Shown: positions 24,952-33,934, counted from the first letter of the stretch. The stretch is DNA of 64,000 nucleotides from Kocuria marina (GCF_000786655.1 NZ_JROM01000022.1:62001-126000), one strand, 5' to 3'. A program made the numbers and translations. Notes: generated by a model from the sequence alone, not told the origin.

Positions 24952-25638
24952 ATGAACCCTTCGTACTCAACACCACCTCAGCCACGGCCCACTCTGCGGA
25001 CCCCGGCGCGGACGGGTGACGCCGCGGCGTCGTCGGCCGCGCAGACCGCCCGCCTTTCGCAACGTTCGACGACGTCGCTCGCGGCCCTGTTCGCCGCGCT
25101 GCTGGCCCTCGCCCTGGTCGTCACCACGGCGGGGCCCGCGAGCGCCCACGACGAACTTGTGCGGACCAACCCGCAGGCCGGCGCGAAGCTCGAGAAGGCC
25201 CCCACGGCGCTCGAACTGACGTTCTCCGGGAACATCCAGGACATCGGCAGCGAGGTCCGGGTCACCGACTCCCACGGCACGGACATGACGCGCGGCACGC
25301 TGGCCGCGCAGAACACCACGGTGTCCCAGCCGCTGCGCGAGGGCGGGGGCGAGGACGAGACCTACACGGTCACATGGCGCGTGGTCTCCCAGGACGGGCA
25401 CCCCATCGAGGGCACGTTCACGTACACCGTGGGCGACGGCTCCGCGACCGCTGCGTCCCCGGCCCCCGTGGCCTCTGCGGACGCCTCCCAGGGCGCGGCC
25501 CAGGACGCGAACGGAGCCCAGGAGGACGTGAGCGGCACGGGCATCCCGAGTTGGGTCCTGCCCGTGGCCGGTGGCGCCATCGCGCTGGTCCTGCTGCTGG
25601 TGATCCTGGCCTTCGCCACCCGCCCCAAGCAGCGCTGA
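24952..25638 (+). CDS. copC: CopC-domain copper resistance protein
   Basis: A 228-residue secreted, membrane-anchored protein. A long N-terminus leads to a hydrophobic signal segment (residues 45-63) with cleavage expected after PASA, leaving mature His-Asp-Glu-Leu-Val, where the N-terminal His is the classical Cu(II) ligand. The CopC fold follows (TNPQAGAKLEKAP, LTFSGNIQ, VTWRVVSQDGHPIEGTFTYTV with the later His). An Ala/Ser-rich linker and a C-terminal helix (VLPVAGGAIALVLLLVILAF) anchor it. It binds copper outside the membrane and may pass it to the CopD domain encoded at 29.5 kb. Confidence 0.88.
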   Translation: MNPSYSTPPQPRPTLRTPARTGDAAASSAAQTARLSQRSTTSLAALFAALLALALVVTTAGPASAHDELVRTNPQAGAKLEKAPTALELTFSGNIQDIGSEVRVTDSHGTDMTRGTLAAQNTTVSQPLREGGGEDETYTVTWRVVSQDGHPIEGTFTYTVGDGSATAASPAPVASADASQGAAQDANGAQEDVSGTGIPSWVLPVAGGAIALVLLLVILAFATRPKQR

Positions 25639-25673
25639 TTCCCTGACCCGGGCGGCCCGTTACCTTGTGAGTA

Positions 25674-25690
25674 CCCCCGATAGTCGGGGG
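25674..25690. terminator. Hairpin after copC
   Basis: CCCCCGA-TAG-TCGGGGG, a perfect 7-bp stem 35 bases after the copC stop. It is either the copC terminator or part of the untranslated left end of the IS element. Confidence 0.4.
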
Positions 25691-27129
25691 GTCTGGTCGC
25701 TCGGCCGGGTATGGCTTTGTTGCCCTGCCATCCATGGTCCGGGGGGTGTTGCCGCCCGGTCGAGAGACACGCGTTGACCGCTGATAGGGACACGGCCCAG
25801 CACTGCTGAGGTCTCTTCGTAACGTGGGTGCCGGCATCGGGTGTCGTGACTGCGACCAGCAGTGATGCGTCAAAGGAGGACAGCATCATGGAGACAAGAT
25901 TCGCGGTCGTGATCGGCTTAGACGTTGGGAAGACAGGCCACCATGCCTGCGCCCTGGACCCCGGCGGAAGCCGGTTGTTCGACAAGCCCCTGCCCCAGGA
26001 CGAGGCCCAGCTGCGGGAGCTGTTCACCGAACTCCAGAAGCATGGCAACGTGCTGATGGTCGTCGATCAACCCAACACCATCGGAGCACTGCCGATCGCG
26101 GTCGCCCGGGATGCGGGCTGTGCCGTGGCCTACCTGCCCGGACTAGCGATGCGAAAGGCCGCGGACCTGTATCCGGGCCGGTCCAAGACCGATGCACGCG
26201 ACGCGTTCATCATCGCCGACACCGCCCGCACCATGCCGCACACCCTCCGTGCCGTCGACCGTGACAACGAAGTCCTCTCCGCATTGAAGGTCCTCGCTGG
26301 CTTTGATGAGGATCTCGCTCACGAAACAACACGGGCGCTGAACCGGATCCGGTCGCTGCTCACGCAGATCCATCCTGCCCTGGAACGGGTGTTCGCCGGC
26401 GGTAGCCTCGCCAACAGTCTCACCCTGGAGCTGCTGATCAAGTATGGCGGCCCCACCGGGCTCAAGACCGCAGGCCGGGGGAAGGTATTACGGTTCGCCC
26501 GCGCCCACTCTCGCCGAGACCCCGAAGCCCTGATCGACCAGATCTTCGCGGCGCTGGGTGAGCAGACCGTGGTCGTTCCTGCGACCGCCGCAGTGGAGTT
26601 GGTGATCCCGAGAGTCGCTGGCCAGGTGAAAGAGCTGAAGGAGCAGCTAGCGACGGTGGCTAGGGAGGTCGAGGGGATGTTGGAGGACTTCCCTCTCGCC
26701 TCGGTCTTGAGGAGCATGCCGGGGATCGGCCTCAAGACCGCCGCGCAGATCCTCCTGAACATCGGCGACGGTTCCGCGTTCGAGACTCCCGGCCACCTCG
26801 CGGCCTACGCCGGGATCGCGCCGGTCACACGAAGATCCGGGACCTCGATCCGCGGAGAGTTCCCCGCCCGATCGGGCAACAAGCGGCTGAAGAACGCCCT
26901 GTTCTACTCTGCCTGGGTCGCCTCGAACCACGACCCGATCTCGAAGACCTACTACGATCGCAAACGCGCCGAGGGCAAGCGCCACAACGCCGCCGTGATC
27001 TGCCTGGCCCGCCGCCGCTGCAACGTCATCTTCGCGATGCTCCGCGACGGCACGTACTACCAGTCACCCACACCAGTCCCGACCCCCGAGCCACCCACTC
27101 TCGCGGCTTGACTCGAAACATAGGGACAC
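25691..27129 (+). mobile_element. IS110-family insertion sequence
   Basis: A single transposase gene with an untranslated leader of up to about 200 bases and almost no 3' tail, the normal IS110-group plan. No terminal inverted repeats are visible, as expected. A 10-base direct repeat ATAGGGACAC occurs at 25784-25793 and again at 27120-27129, just after the gene. The right end is placed on the second copy; the left end is uncertain (between about 25640 and 25784). The insertion separates copC from the PCuAC gene and breaks no coding region. Confidence 0.7.
25888..27111 (+). CDS. IS110-family transposase
   Basis: A 407-residue DEDD-type recombinase. The N-terminal RuvC-like domain begins VVIGLDVGKTGHHACALD with the first Asp and contains YPGRSKTDARDAFIIAD with the last two. 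The C-terminal Transposase_20 domain has LRSMPGIGLKTAAQILLNIGD, HLAAYAGIAPVTRRSGTS with the likely catalytic Ser, and GNKRLKNALFYSAWVAS. Length is typical and there is no frameshift, so it may be active. AAAGGAGGAC before the ATG is a strong ribosome site. Codon use and local GC (about 63%) are lower than in neighbouring genes, as expected for an acquired element. Confidence 0.92.
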   Translation: METRFAVVIGLDVGKTGHHACALDPGGSRLFDKPLPQDEAQLRELFTELQKHGNVLMVVDQPNTIGALPIAVARDAGCAVAYLPGLAMRKAADLYPGRSKTDARDAFIIADTARTMPHTLRAVDRDNEVLSALKVLAGFDEDLAHETTRALNRIRSLLTQIHPALERVFAGGSLANSLTLELLIKYGGPTGLKTAGRGKVLRFARAHSRRDPEALIDQIFAALGEQTVVVPATAAVELVIPRVAGQVKELKEQLATVAREVEGMLEDFPLASVLRSMPGIGLKTAAQILLNIGDGSAFETPGHLAAYAGIAPVTRRSGTSIRGEFPARSGNKRLKNALFYSAWVASNHDPISKTYYDRKRAEGKRHNAAVICLARRRCNVIFAMLRDGTYYQSPTPVPTPEPPTLAA

Positions 27130-27261
27130 CCCCCCCGGATCATCCTTTTCCCGTCAGGCTCCCGCCGCCGCGCTCACGCATTCCGGCACGCCGCGGATGC
27201 CGCTCGACGTGGGCCCCGCGCACCACTGATGCGGCCCACTGCTGACTCGGCCCACCGCGGC

Positions 27262-27327
27262 CCCGGCATCGAGTGGGCACGGTCCCGGCATCGAGCGGGC
27301 ATGGTCCCGGTGTCGAGTGGGCACGGT
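27262..27327. repeat. Three tandem 22-bp repeats
   Basis: Units at 27262, 27284 and 27306 follow the pattern CCCGGCATCGAGTGGGCACGGT with one to three changes each. The last unit also forms GTCGAGTGG...CCACTCGAC with the bases after it. They fill the gap between the IS and the PCuAC gene; bases 27130-27261 show nothing else. Confidence 0.85.
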
Positions 27328-27409
27328 GCCGCGCCACTCGACGCCGCGTCAGACGACACGCGCAACGGACGGGCGAGCCGGAGCACGATTCACTCCTAAG
27401 GACACACAC

Positions 27410-28117
27410 ATGAACCACAACCTGAACACCACGTCCCTTCCCGCCCCGCGCCGCGCGCTGGCCGCCGTGGCCGTCCTGGGCCTCGGCCTGGCCGCGCTGA
27501 GCGGGTGCTCGGCGCAGGGCGGGGAGGCGGCGTCGTCGCCCGCGGGGACGGACTCCGCGACGCACAGCACCGCCGCCGCGCCCCTGGAACTGAGCGACGG
27601 CTGGGCCAAGGCGGCCGACTCCGGGATGACCGCCGTGTTCGGCAAGCTCACGAACACCTCCGGGCAGGAGGTCACGTTCACCGGGGCGGGCGCGGACGGC
27701 GTCGCGCGCTCGGTCGAGCTGCACGAGACCGTGGCGGACGGCGGCTCCGGCGCCACGCAGATGCGGCAGAAGGAGGGTGGCTTCACCCTCGTACCGGGGG
27801 AGAGCCTGGACCTGAAGCCGGGCGGCAATCACATCATGCTCATGGGGCTCACGTGCTCGCTCAAGGCCGGTAGTGACCTCACGCTGCAGCTGCGCACCGA
27901 CAGCGGGATCCGGGACGTCACCGTCCCGGTGCGCGACTTCACGGGCGCGAAGGAGCGGTACGCGCCCGGCGAGGACGAGCACGCGGGCCACGGAGGCGAG
28001 CACGGCTCGGGGGACGGACACTCGTCGTCGTCGGATGCCGCCCACGACCACGGGTCGCACGAGGGCATGAGCACGAGCCCGTCCTCGAGCGCCCTGCCCA
28101 CGTGTCATGACCACTGA
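27410..28117 (+). CDS. PCuAC-type copper chaperone lipoprotein
   Basis: A 235-residue exported lipoprotein. The signal sequence ends in a lipobox LSGC near residue 34. The mature domain has the PCuAC copper motif: His and Met in VELHETVADGGSGATQMRQKEGG and GNHIMLMGLTC (H-x-M). A His/Asp/Gly-rich tail (HAGHGGEHG, AHDHGSHEGM, TCHDH) offers more metal ligands. PCuAC proteins deliver Cu(I) to the Cu-A or Cu-B site of cytochrome oxidase, often with Sco. The stop overlaps the start of the DyP peroxidase by 11 bases, so the two are co-translated. Confidence 0.88.
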   Translation: MNHNLNTTSLPAPRRALAAVAVLGLGLAALSGCSAQGGEAASSPAGTDSATHSTAAAPLELSDGWAKAADSGMTAVFGKLTNTSGQEVTFTGAGADGVARSVELHETVADGGSGATQMRQKEGGFTLVPGESLDLKPGGNHIMLMGLTCSLKAGSDLTLQLRTDSGIRDVTVPVRDFTGAKERYAPGEDEHAGHGGEHGSGDGHSSSSDAAHDHGSHEGMSTSPSSSALPTCHDH

Positions 28118-29378
28118 TCGGAGCCCTTCCGCTTCGGGCTGGAGCCGGCGATCGTTGCTCACGGGCGCGGTCGCCGGCGCCGGCGCCACCGGGCTCGGGG
28201 CGGTCTCCGCCGCCGCCCTCGGCGCCGTGGACCCCCGACTCGCGGCGGCGGGACAGGACACCGACCGGCCCGGGCTGCGGACCGAACCCTTCTACGGCGC
28301 CCGACAGGCCGGCGTGGCCACGCTCCCGCAGGCGTTCTGCGCGTTCATCGGCCTGGACCTGCACAAGGACGTGGACCGGGACGCGCTGCGGCGCTTGCTG
28401 CGTGTGCTCACGGACGACGCCGCGGCCCTCACCCAGGGCACCGCTCCCGTCAACGACCAGGAACCGTGGCTCGCCCAGAACCCCTCGCGGTTGACCGTCA
28501 CGGTGGGTTTCGGACCCCGGGCCGTGTCCTTGATCGACGCCGCCCGGGCCCCGCGGTGGCTCGAACCCCTGCCCGCGTTCACGATCGACAAGTTGCAGGA
28601 GCGGTGGAACCAGGGGGACCTGTTGCTGCAGCTGTGCTGCGACGACAAGCTGACCCTGGCCCACGCCCAGCGTGTGCTGCTCAAAGACGTGCGCTCCTTC
28701 GCGACCGTACGCTGGGTGCAGGACGGCTTCCGCAACACCGTGGGCGCCACCCCCGACGGCCAAACCACGCGCAATCTCTTCGGGCAGGTGGACGGCACCG
28801 TGAACCCGTACCCGGGGGAGGCCGACCACGAGAAGGTCGTCTACGGTCAGGGCGGGTTCACCCCGTGGATCGAGAACGGGACATCGGTGGTGATCCGGCG
28901 CATCCACATGAACCTGGACACGTGGGACGAGGCCGACACCCCCGCGCGCGAGGACTCCGTGGGACGCAAACTCTCCAATGGTGCGCCGTTGACGGGCACC
29001 GCCGAGCACGACGAACCGGACTTCGACGCCAAGGGTCCGCTGGGATTCCCGGTCATCTCGTCCTACAGTCATGTGCGGCGTTCGCGCAGCGACAACCCGG
29101 ACGAGAAGATCTTCCGCAGGGTGTACAACTACAATCTGGCGGTGAGCGGTGCATCCGGGCAGAGCCGGTCCGGGGACGTCCGGGGAGGTGTGTCCAACAC
29201 GGGTCTGATCTTCGCGTCCTACCAGTCGGACCCCGCGAAACAGTTCGTGCCCATCCAGAAGCGGTTGGCTGAGTTGGACATGCTGAACACGTGGACCGTA
29301 CCCATCGGATCCGCCGTGTTCGCGATCCCGCCGGGCTGCGAAGCGGGCGGGTTCATCGGGGACGCGTTGTTCACGTGA
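28107..29378 (+). CDS. Tat-exported DyP-type haem peroxidase (EfeB/DtpA-like)
   Basis: A 423-residue dye-decolourising peroxidase. The N-terminus carries a twin-arginine signal (SRRSLLTGAVAGAG). The family GxxDG motif is GQVDGT near residue 228, with the catalytic Asp, and the proximal haem His is expected in the late HVRRSRSDNPDEKIFRR segment. EfeB homologues act with EfeUO in iron uptake, but no efeU or efeO is here. The operon partners are a copper chaperone and a CopD-CtaG protein, as with the Streptomyces DtpA peroxidase that works in copper trafficking, so I favour the copper role. Overlap with the PCuAC gene implies coupling. Confidence 0.88.
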   Translation: MTTDRSPSASGWSRRSLLTGAVAGAGATGLGAVSAAALGAVDPRLAAAGQDTDRPGLRTEPFYGARQAGVATLPQAFCAFIGLDLHKDVDRDALRRLLRVLTDDAAALTQGTAPVNDQEPWLAQNPSRLTVTVGFGPRAVSLIDAARAPRWLEPLPAFTIDKLQERWNQGDLLLQLCCDDKLTLAHAQRVLLKDVRSFATVRWVQDGFRNTVGATPDGQTTRNLFGQVDGTVNPYPGEADHEKVVYGQGGFTPWIENGTSVVIRRIHMNLDTWDEADTPAREDSVGRKLSNGAPLTGTAEHDEPDFDAKGPLGFPVISSYSHVRRSRSDNPDEKIFRRVYNYNLAVSGASGQSRSGDVRGGVSNTGLIFASYQSDPAKQFVPIQKRLAELDMLNTWTVPIGSAVFAIPPGCEAGGFIGDALFT

Positions 29379-29382
29379 CCCC

Positions 29383-29424
29383 CTCGCGCCGAGCAGCAGA
29401 ACACTCGCGCGGAGCAGCAGAACA
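29383..29424. repeat. Tandem 21-bp duplication
   Basis: Two 21-base copies (CTCGCGC-C/G-GAGCAGCAGAACA) with one difference lie between the DyP and CopD-CtaG genes. Confidence 0.8.
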
Positions 29425-29454
29425 AGAGAGTCGACGGGCCGGAGGAACGCCACG

Positions 29455-31698
29455 ATGAGTACCAGCGCACGCACCAGGGACACCGGCCCGCGCCGGGGCG
29501 GTTCGCGGGGGGACGTCGCTCGCGGCCGTGAGCGCGCCGGCGCACCGGACGGTGGGCGCTCGCCCGGTGCCGGCTCGCCGAAGGGCGCGAGCTCGTCGAA
29601 CGGCGGGACCGCTCCCGTGGGGGCTGTGAGCGTGAGTCCGTGGACCATCACGGTGGTGCTCGTCGCGGCGATGATCGGGATGACCGCGGCGCTCGTCTAC
29701 GGGGGAGCGGCCGCGCCCCGGCAGGTCGCGGACCCGGGGACGCTCGTGCGGTGGGGGCTGCCCGTGGTGGAGACCGTCCACAACATCGCGATGACGGTGG
29801 TGATGGGCGGATTGCTGCTCGCGATCGGCGTGGTGCCCCGGTTCGCGGACCGTTCCCGGAAACGGCCCCCGCGCAACAGCAAGGACCAAGCGGGTGAACC
29901 GGAGCATCCCGTGTTCCGCAGCGTCATGCAGCTCGTGGAGGCCGCCGCCGTGGTGTGGACCGTGGCGGCCGTGGCCGTGCTGATCTTCACGTACTCGGAC
30001 GTCTCCGGGTCCGGTATCGGTGCGGGGGAGAACTACACCCAACAGTTGCTGCACTACATCACCGGGATCTCCACGGGTCAGTCCCAAGCGGTCATCGTGA
30101 TGGTGGCCGCCGTGGTCACGACCCTGGTGTTCGGCGTGCGCGCCCTGCTGGGACTGTTCTGCACCCTCGCGCTGTCCTTCGTGGCACTCGTGGCGCTGGC
30201 CCTCAACGGGCATGCCGCCGGCGGTGCGGACCACATGGGCGCGGTGAACTCCCTGGGACTGCACCTGCTGGGCGTGTGCCTGTGGGTCGGCGGGCTGCTG
30301 GTGCTGATCTGGGCGGGGCCGCTGTTGTCCCGCGAGTTCACGGTCAGCGGCCGCGGGGGCTCCCGCCACACCGAACCGCTGCTCGCGGTGGTGCTGCGGC
30401 GCTACTCCGTGGTGGCACTGGGTTGCTACCTGCTGGTGTTGCTGTCCGGGATCATCAACGCCGCGGTGCGCATCGGCACGTGGGAGCAACTCACCTCCTC
30501 CTACGGGATCCTCGCGCTCACCAAACTCGTGCTGACCATCCTGTTGGCCCTGGCGGGTTTCGCGCACCGCCAGTGGCTGATCCCGGGGGTCGCGGACGGC
30601 TCCCGGTCCCGTGCGGCGACCCTGTGGCGCGTGCTCGTCGTGGAAATGGTGCTCATGGGTCTGCTCATGGGCATCGCCACGGCCCTGAGCCGCACCGCCC
30701 CACCCGTCCCGGAGGAGCTCGCACCGGACGCCTCCCCGGCGCGGATCCTCACGTGGTACGAACTGCCCCCGGAGCCCACGTTCGCCCGCTGGTTCACCAC
30801 GTGGCGCCTGGACTGGTTCTGGGTGGCCGTGGTCGTGTTCCTGGCCGTGGTGTACCTGTGGGCCGCGATCAAGGTGTGGCGCCGCGGGGACTCGTGGTCC
30901 GTGCTGCGCACCGTGTCCTGGTTCGTGGGTCTGGCGGCACTGCTCTACGCGACGAGTGGAGGGGTGGCCGTCTACGCCCGCGTGCTGTTCTCCGCCCACA
31001 TGGTCGAGCACATGAGCCTGACCATGATCGTGCCGCTGTTCCTGGTCTCGGGCGCACCCGTCACCGTGGTGCTCAAGGCCCTCGAACCGCGCCGGGACGG
31101 AACCCGCGGCCCGCGTGAATGGATCCTGCGCCTCGTGCACTCCACGTGGGGCAGGATCGTGACCCACCCGATCTTCGCGGCCGCGAACTTCGCGTTCTCG
31201 ATCGTGCTGTTCTACTTCACGGACCTGTTCCGCTTCACGCTGCGCTACCACGTGGGCCACGAGTTCATGATGGTCCACTTCCTGTTCACGGGATACATGT
31301 TCGCGCTCGTGCTGATCGGCATCGACCCCATCCCGCGCCGGCCCAGCTACCCCATGCGTCTCGTGCTGCTGCTCGCGACCATGGCCGCGCACGCGTTCAT
31401 CGGCATCAGCATCATGAGCCTGACCACGGTGCTGCAGGCCTCGTGGTTCGGCAACATGGGCCGCCCGTGGGGTCCCAGCGCCCTGGACGACCAACAGCTC
31501 GGCGGCATGCTCATGTGGGGGATTGGCGAGTTCCCCACGTTCCTGCTCGCCGTCATCGTGGCCGTGCTGTGGGCCATGGAGGGCGCCAAGGAGAACCGCC
31601 GGGTGGACCGGCAGGCCGATCGCACCGACGACGCCGAACTGCGCGCCTACAACGAGATGATGGCCGAGCTCGCGGAGCGGGACGAGCGGCGTCGTTGA
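29455..31698 (+). CDS. CopD-CtaG fusion membrane protein
   Basis: A 747-residue integral membrane protein. After a disordered 60-residue start it has a CopD-like half (residues 65-420, about eight helices; GLHLLGVCLWVGGLLVLIW carries His-Trp typical of CopD) and a CtaG half (residues 440-720; LYATSGGVAVYARVLFSAHMVEHMSLTMIVPLFLV and GHEFMMVHFLFTGYMF with conserved His). CtaG of the caa3 type helps insert copper into cytochrome c oxidase. The fusion suggests copper taken from CopC or PCuAC is moved across or into the membrane for oxidase assembly. GGAGGAACG is its ribosome site. Confidence 0.88.
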   Translation: MSTSARTRDTGPRRGGSRGDVARGRERAGAPDGGRSPGAGSPKGASSSNGGTAPVGAVSVSPWTITVVLVAAMIGMTAALVYGGAAAPRQVADPGTLVRWGLPVVETVHNIAMTVVMGGLLLAIGVVPRFADRSRKRPPRNSKDQAGEPEHPVFRSVMQLVEAAAVVWTVAAVAVLIFTYSDVSGSGIGAGENYTQQLLHYITGISTGQSQAVIVMVAAVVTTLVFGVRALLGLFCTLALSFVALVALALNGHAAGGADHMGAVNSLGLHLLGVCLWVGGLLVLIWAGPLLSREFTVSGRGGSRHTEPLLAVVLRRYSVVALGCYLLVLLSGIINAAVRIGTWEQLTSSYGILALTKLVLTILLALAGFAHRQWLIPGVADGSRSRAATLWRVLVVEMVLMGLLMGIATALSRTAPPVPEELAPDASPARILTWYELPPEPTFARWFTTWRLDWFWVAVVVFLAVVYLWAAIKVWRRGDSWSVLRTVSWFVGLAALLYATSGGVAVYARVLFSAHMVEHMSLTMIVPLFLVSGAPVTVVLKALEPRRDGTRGPREWILRLVHSTWGRIVTHPIFAAANFAFSIVLFYFTDLFRFTLRYHVGHEFMMVHFLFTGYMFALVLIGIDPIPRRPSYPMRLVLLLATMAAHAFIGISIMSLTTVLQASWFGNMGRPWGPSALDDQQLGGMLMWGIGEFPTFLLAVIVAVLWAMEGAKENRRVDRQADRTDDAELRAYNEMMAELAERDERRR

Positions 31699-31793
31699 CG
31701 TCCGCCGGGACGGGCGCGCGAGACGGAGGCCCCGGGTCGCACGTGTGCGCGGTGAGTAGGCCCGGGGAGGACGGGTCCGCGGGGTGTGCGGGA

Positions 31794-31835
31794 GCGTTAC
31801 GTAACGCACGGGAAGCTCTGCCCCGCGGATAACGT
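31794..31835 (+). promoter_or_regulatory. Palindromic operator and -10 box before the thioredoxin-NHL gene
   Basis: GCGTTACGTAACGC (31794-31807) is a perfect 14-bp palindrome in the -35 region of a TAACGT -10 box at 31830-31835. Transcription from about 31842 would leave a leader with GGAAGG, supporting the GTG start at 31883. Confidence 0.45.
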
Positions 31836-31882
31836 TGTCCCAGGAAGAAACCCTTGACCCCCGGTGGAAGGACCCAGACACC

Positions 31883-33787
31883 GTGACCTCCGCACGCATG
31901 AACACACCCGTCCGCGCCTCGGAACTTGAGGGCAGAGCCTGGCTGAACACCGGCGGTGAGCGACTGGACCTGCAGGCGCTACGGGGCAAGATCGTGATCC
32001 TGGACTTCTGGTCCTTCTGCTGCATCAACTGCCTGCACGTGCTGGACGAGCTGCGCCCCCTCGAGGAGAAGTACGCGGACGTGCTGGTCACGGTGGGCGT
32101 GCACTCCCCGAAGTTCGAGCACGAGGCCGATCCGGACGCCCTGGCCGCCGCGGTGGACCGCTACGAGCTCACCCACCCCGTGCTGGACGACCCCGAGCTG
32201 CGCACGTGGGACGCCTACACGGCGCGCGCGTGGCCCACCCTGGTGGTCGTGGACCCCGAGGGCTACATCGTGGCGCACCTCTCGGGTGAGGGCCACGTCC
32301 AGGGGCTGGAATCCCTCGTGTCCGAACTCGTGGCCGAGCACGACGCCAAGGGGACCCTGCACCGCGGGGACGGCCCCTATGTCCCGCGTCCGCAGCCCGA
32401 GGGGGACCTGCGGTTCCCCGGCAAGGTCGTGGCGCTTCCGGACGGTTCCTTCATGGTCAGCGACACCGGCCACCACCGCCTGGTCCAGCTCGAGGAGGAC
32501 CTCACCACGGTTCGTCGGGCCATCGGTTCGGGCACCAAGGGCTGGGCGGACGGCCCCCGGGACGCCGCGCGGTTCAACGAACCCCAGGGCATTGCCGTGC
32601 TGCCCGAGCGCGTGCGTGCCGACGTCGGCTACGACCTCGTGGTCGCGGACACCGTCAACCACCGGCTGCGCGGCGTCGAACTGGGTACCGGCGCGGTGCG
32701 CACTTTGGCGGGCAACGGCGTCCAGCGCCTGCTCGACGACGCCCGCGCGCGCGGCGTGGACCCCAACGAGATCCCGCAGGACACCCCGGCCACGTCCGTG
32801 GCGCTGTCCTCCCCGTGGGACGTGACGTGGTCCGACGCCGCGGACACCCTGGTGATCGCGATGGCCGGGACGCACCAACTGTTTTCGTTCGACCCGCGTA
32901 CCGGGGCGCTCGCGGTGCTGGCGGGCACCGGGGACGAGGGACTGCGCGACGGTTCCGCGCCCGAGAGCTGGTTCGCCCAGCCCTCCGGCCTGACCCAGGA
33001 CGCGCACGGGGTCGTGTGGGTCGCGGACTCCGAGTCCTCCGCGCTGCGCAGCGTGCGCTTCGGCGAGGACGGATCCGCATCGGTGGAATCCGCCGTGGGA
33101 CTCGGACTGTTCGATTTCGGCTTCCGGGACGGGCCGGCCGATCAGGCACGGTTCCAGCACTGCCTGGGGGTGTGCGTGTTCCCGGACGGATCCGTGGCCG
33201 TGGCCGACACCTACAACGGTGCGGTGCGCCGGTTCGACCCCGCGACCGGTGAGGTCTCCACGCTGACCCGCGGACTCGCCGAGCCCTCGGACGTGTTGCT
33301 CGACACGAGCCACGACGAGCCCGTCCTGGTGGTCGTGGAGGCCAATGCCCACCGGCTCGTGCGGGTGGCGGTTCCCAAGCAGGCCCAGAGGGTGGACGAG
33401 GGTGCGGCCACCATGCAGCGCAAGCGCACCGCGGTGGCCCCGGGAGAACTCGAGCTCACGGTGCGGTTCTCGGCCCCCACGGGTCAGAAGCTCGACACCC
33501 GGTGGGGTGATCCCACGCAGCTGAAGGTGTCCTCGTCCCCGGAGGACGCGCTCGTGCAGGGTGACGGGACGGCTCAGGGGCTGACCCGCTCCCTGCGGAT
33601 CGCGGACGGCGTCACGGAGGGGGTCCTGCACATCACGGCCCGCGCGGCGGCGTGCGACGGTTCCCCGGACGGGGAGATCCCGGAACACGCGGCGTGCCAC
33701 CTCTACCAGCAGGACTGGGGGATCCCGTTCACGGTGGACCCGCAGGCCCCGGCAGAACTCACGCTGGACCTGCGCGGAACGGACTGA
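31883..33787 (+). CDS. Thioredoxin-like NHL-repeat protein
   Basis: A 634-residue protein. Residues 15-150 are a thioredoxin/TlpA-like domain with the redox motif FCCINCLHV (Cys-Ile-Asn-Cys). Residues 165-500 form an NHL beta-propeller: repeated FPGKVVALPDGSFMVSDTGHHR, FNEPQGIAVL, VADTVNHRLRG, VADSESSALR and VADTYNGAVRRFD units. The last 110 residues are a beta-rich domain. This is the layout of the NHLRC2 family, found from bacteria to animals, with an unknown redox role. No signal peptide, so probably cytosolic. GTG 31883 is chosen for the ribosome site; TTG 31835 and ATG 31898 are alternatives. It follows the copper cluster but need not belong to it. Confidence 0.82.
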   Translation: MTSARMNTPVRASELEGRAWLNTGGERLDLQALRGKIVILDFWSFCCINCLHVLDELRPLEEKYADVLVTVGVHSPKFEHEADPDALAAAVDRYELTHPVLDDPELRTWDAYTARAWPTLVVVDPEGYIVAHLSGEGHVQGLESLVSELVAEHDAKGTLHRGDGPYVPRPQPEGDLRFPGKVVALPDGSFMVSDTGHHRLVQLEEDLTTVRRAIGSGTKGWADGPRDAARFNEPQGIAVLPERVRADVGYDLVVADTVNHRLRGVELGTGAVRTLAGNGVQRLLDDARARGVDPNEIPQDTPATSVALSSPWDVTWSDAADTLVIAMAGTHQLFSFDPRTGALAVLAGTGDEGLRDGSAPESWFAQPSGLTQDAHGVVWVADSESSALRSVRFGEDGSASVESAVGLGLFDFGFRDGPADQARFQHCLGVCVFPDGSVAVADTYNGAVRRFDPATGEVSTLTRGLAEPSDVLLDTSHDEPVLVVVEANAHRLVRVAVPKQAQRVDEGAATMQRKRTAVAPGELELTVRFSAPTGQKLDTRWGDPTQLKVSSSPEDALVQGDGTAQGLTRSLRIADGVTEGVLHITARAAACDGSPDGEIPEHAACHLYQQDWGIPFTVDPQAPAELTLDLRGTD

Positions 33788-33934
33788 GCGGGGCCACACA
33801 AGGGCCCCACGGCCCACCCTTCTCCCACACCCGGCCCAATCCGTCTCCCACCACCCGCTCCATCGGCCCCATCCCCTTCATCCCGCTCCCCGCTACCCTT
33901 CCACCCCCGCGGCAACCGCCCTCCACGACACGTG

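Noticed and set aside
25784-27129. ATAGGGACAC pair as exact ends of the IS element
   Set aside because: The left copy would leave only about 100 bases before the transposase, little room for the untranslated left end; kept as an observation but not used to fix the left boundary.
29371-32091. A 906-codon minus-strand open frame
   Set aside because: Antisense to the CopD-CtaG gene and composed of His/Gln/Arg-rich nonsense; no domain visible.
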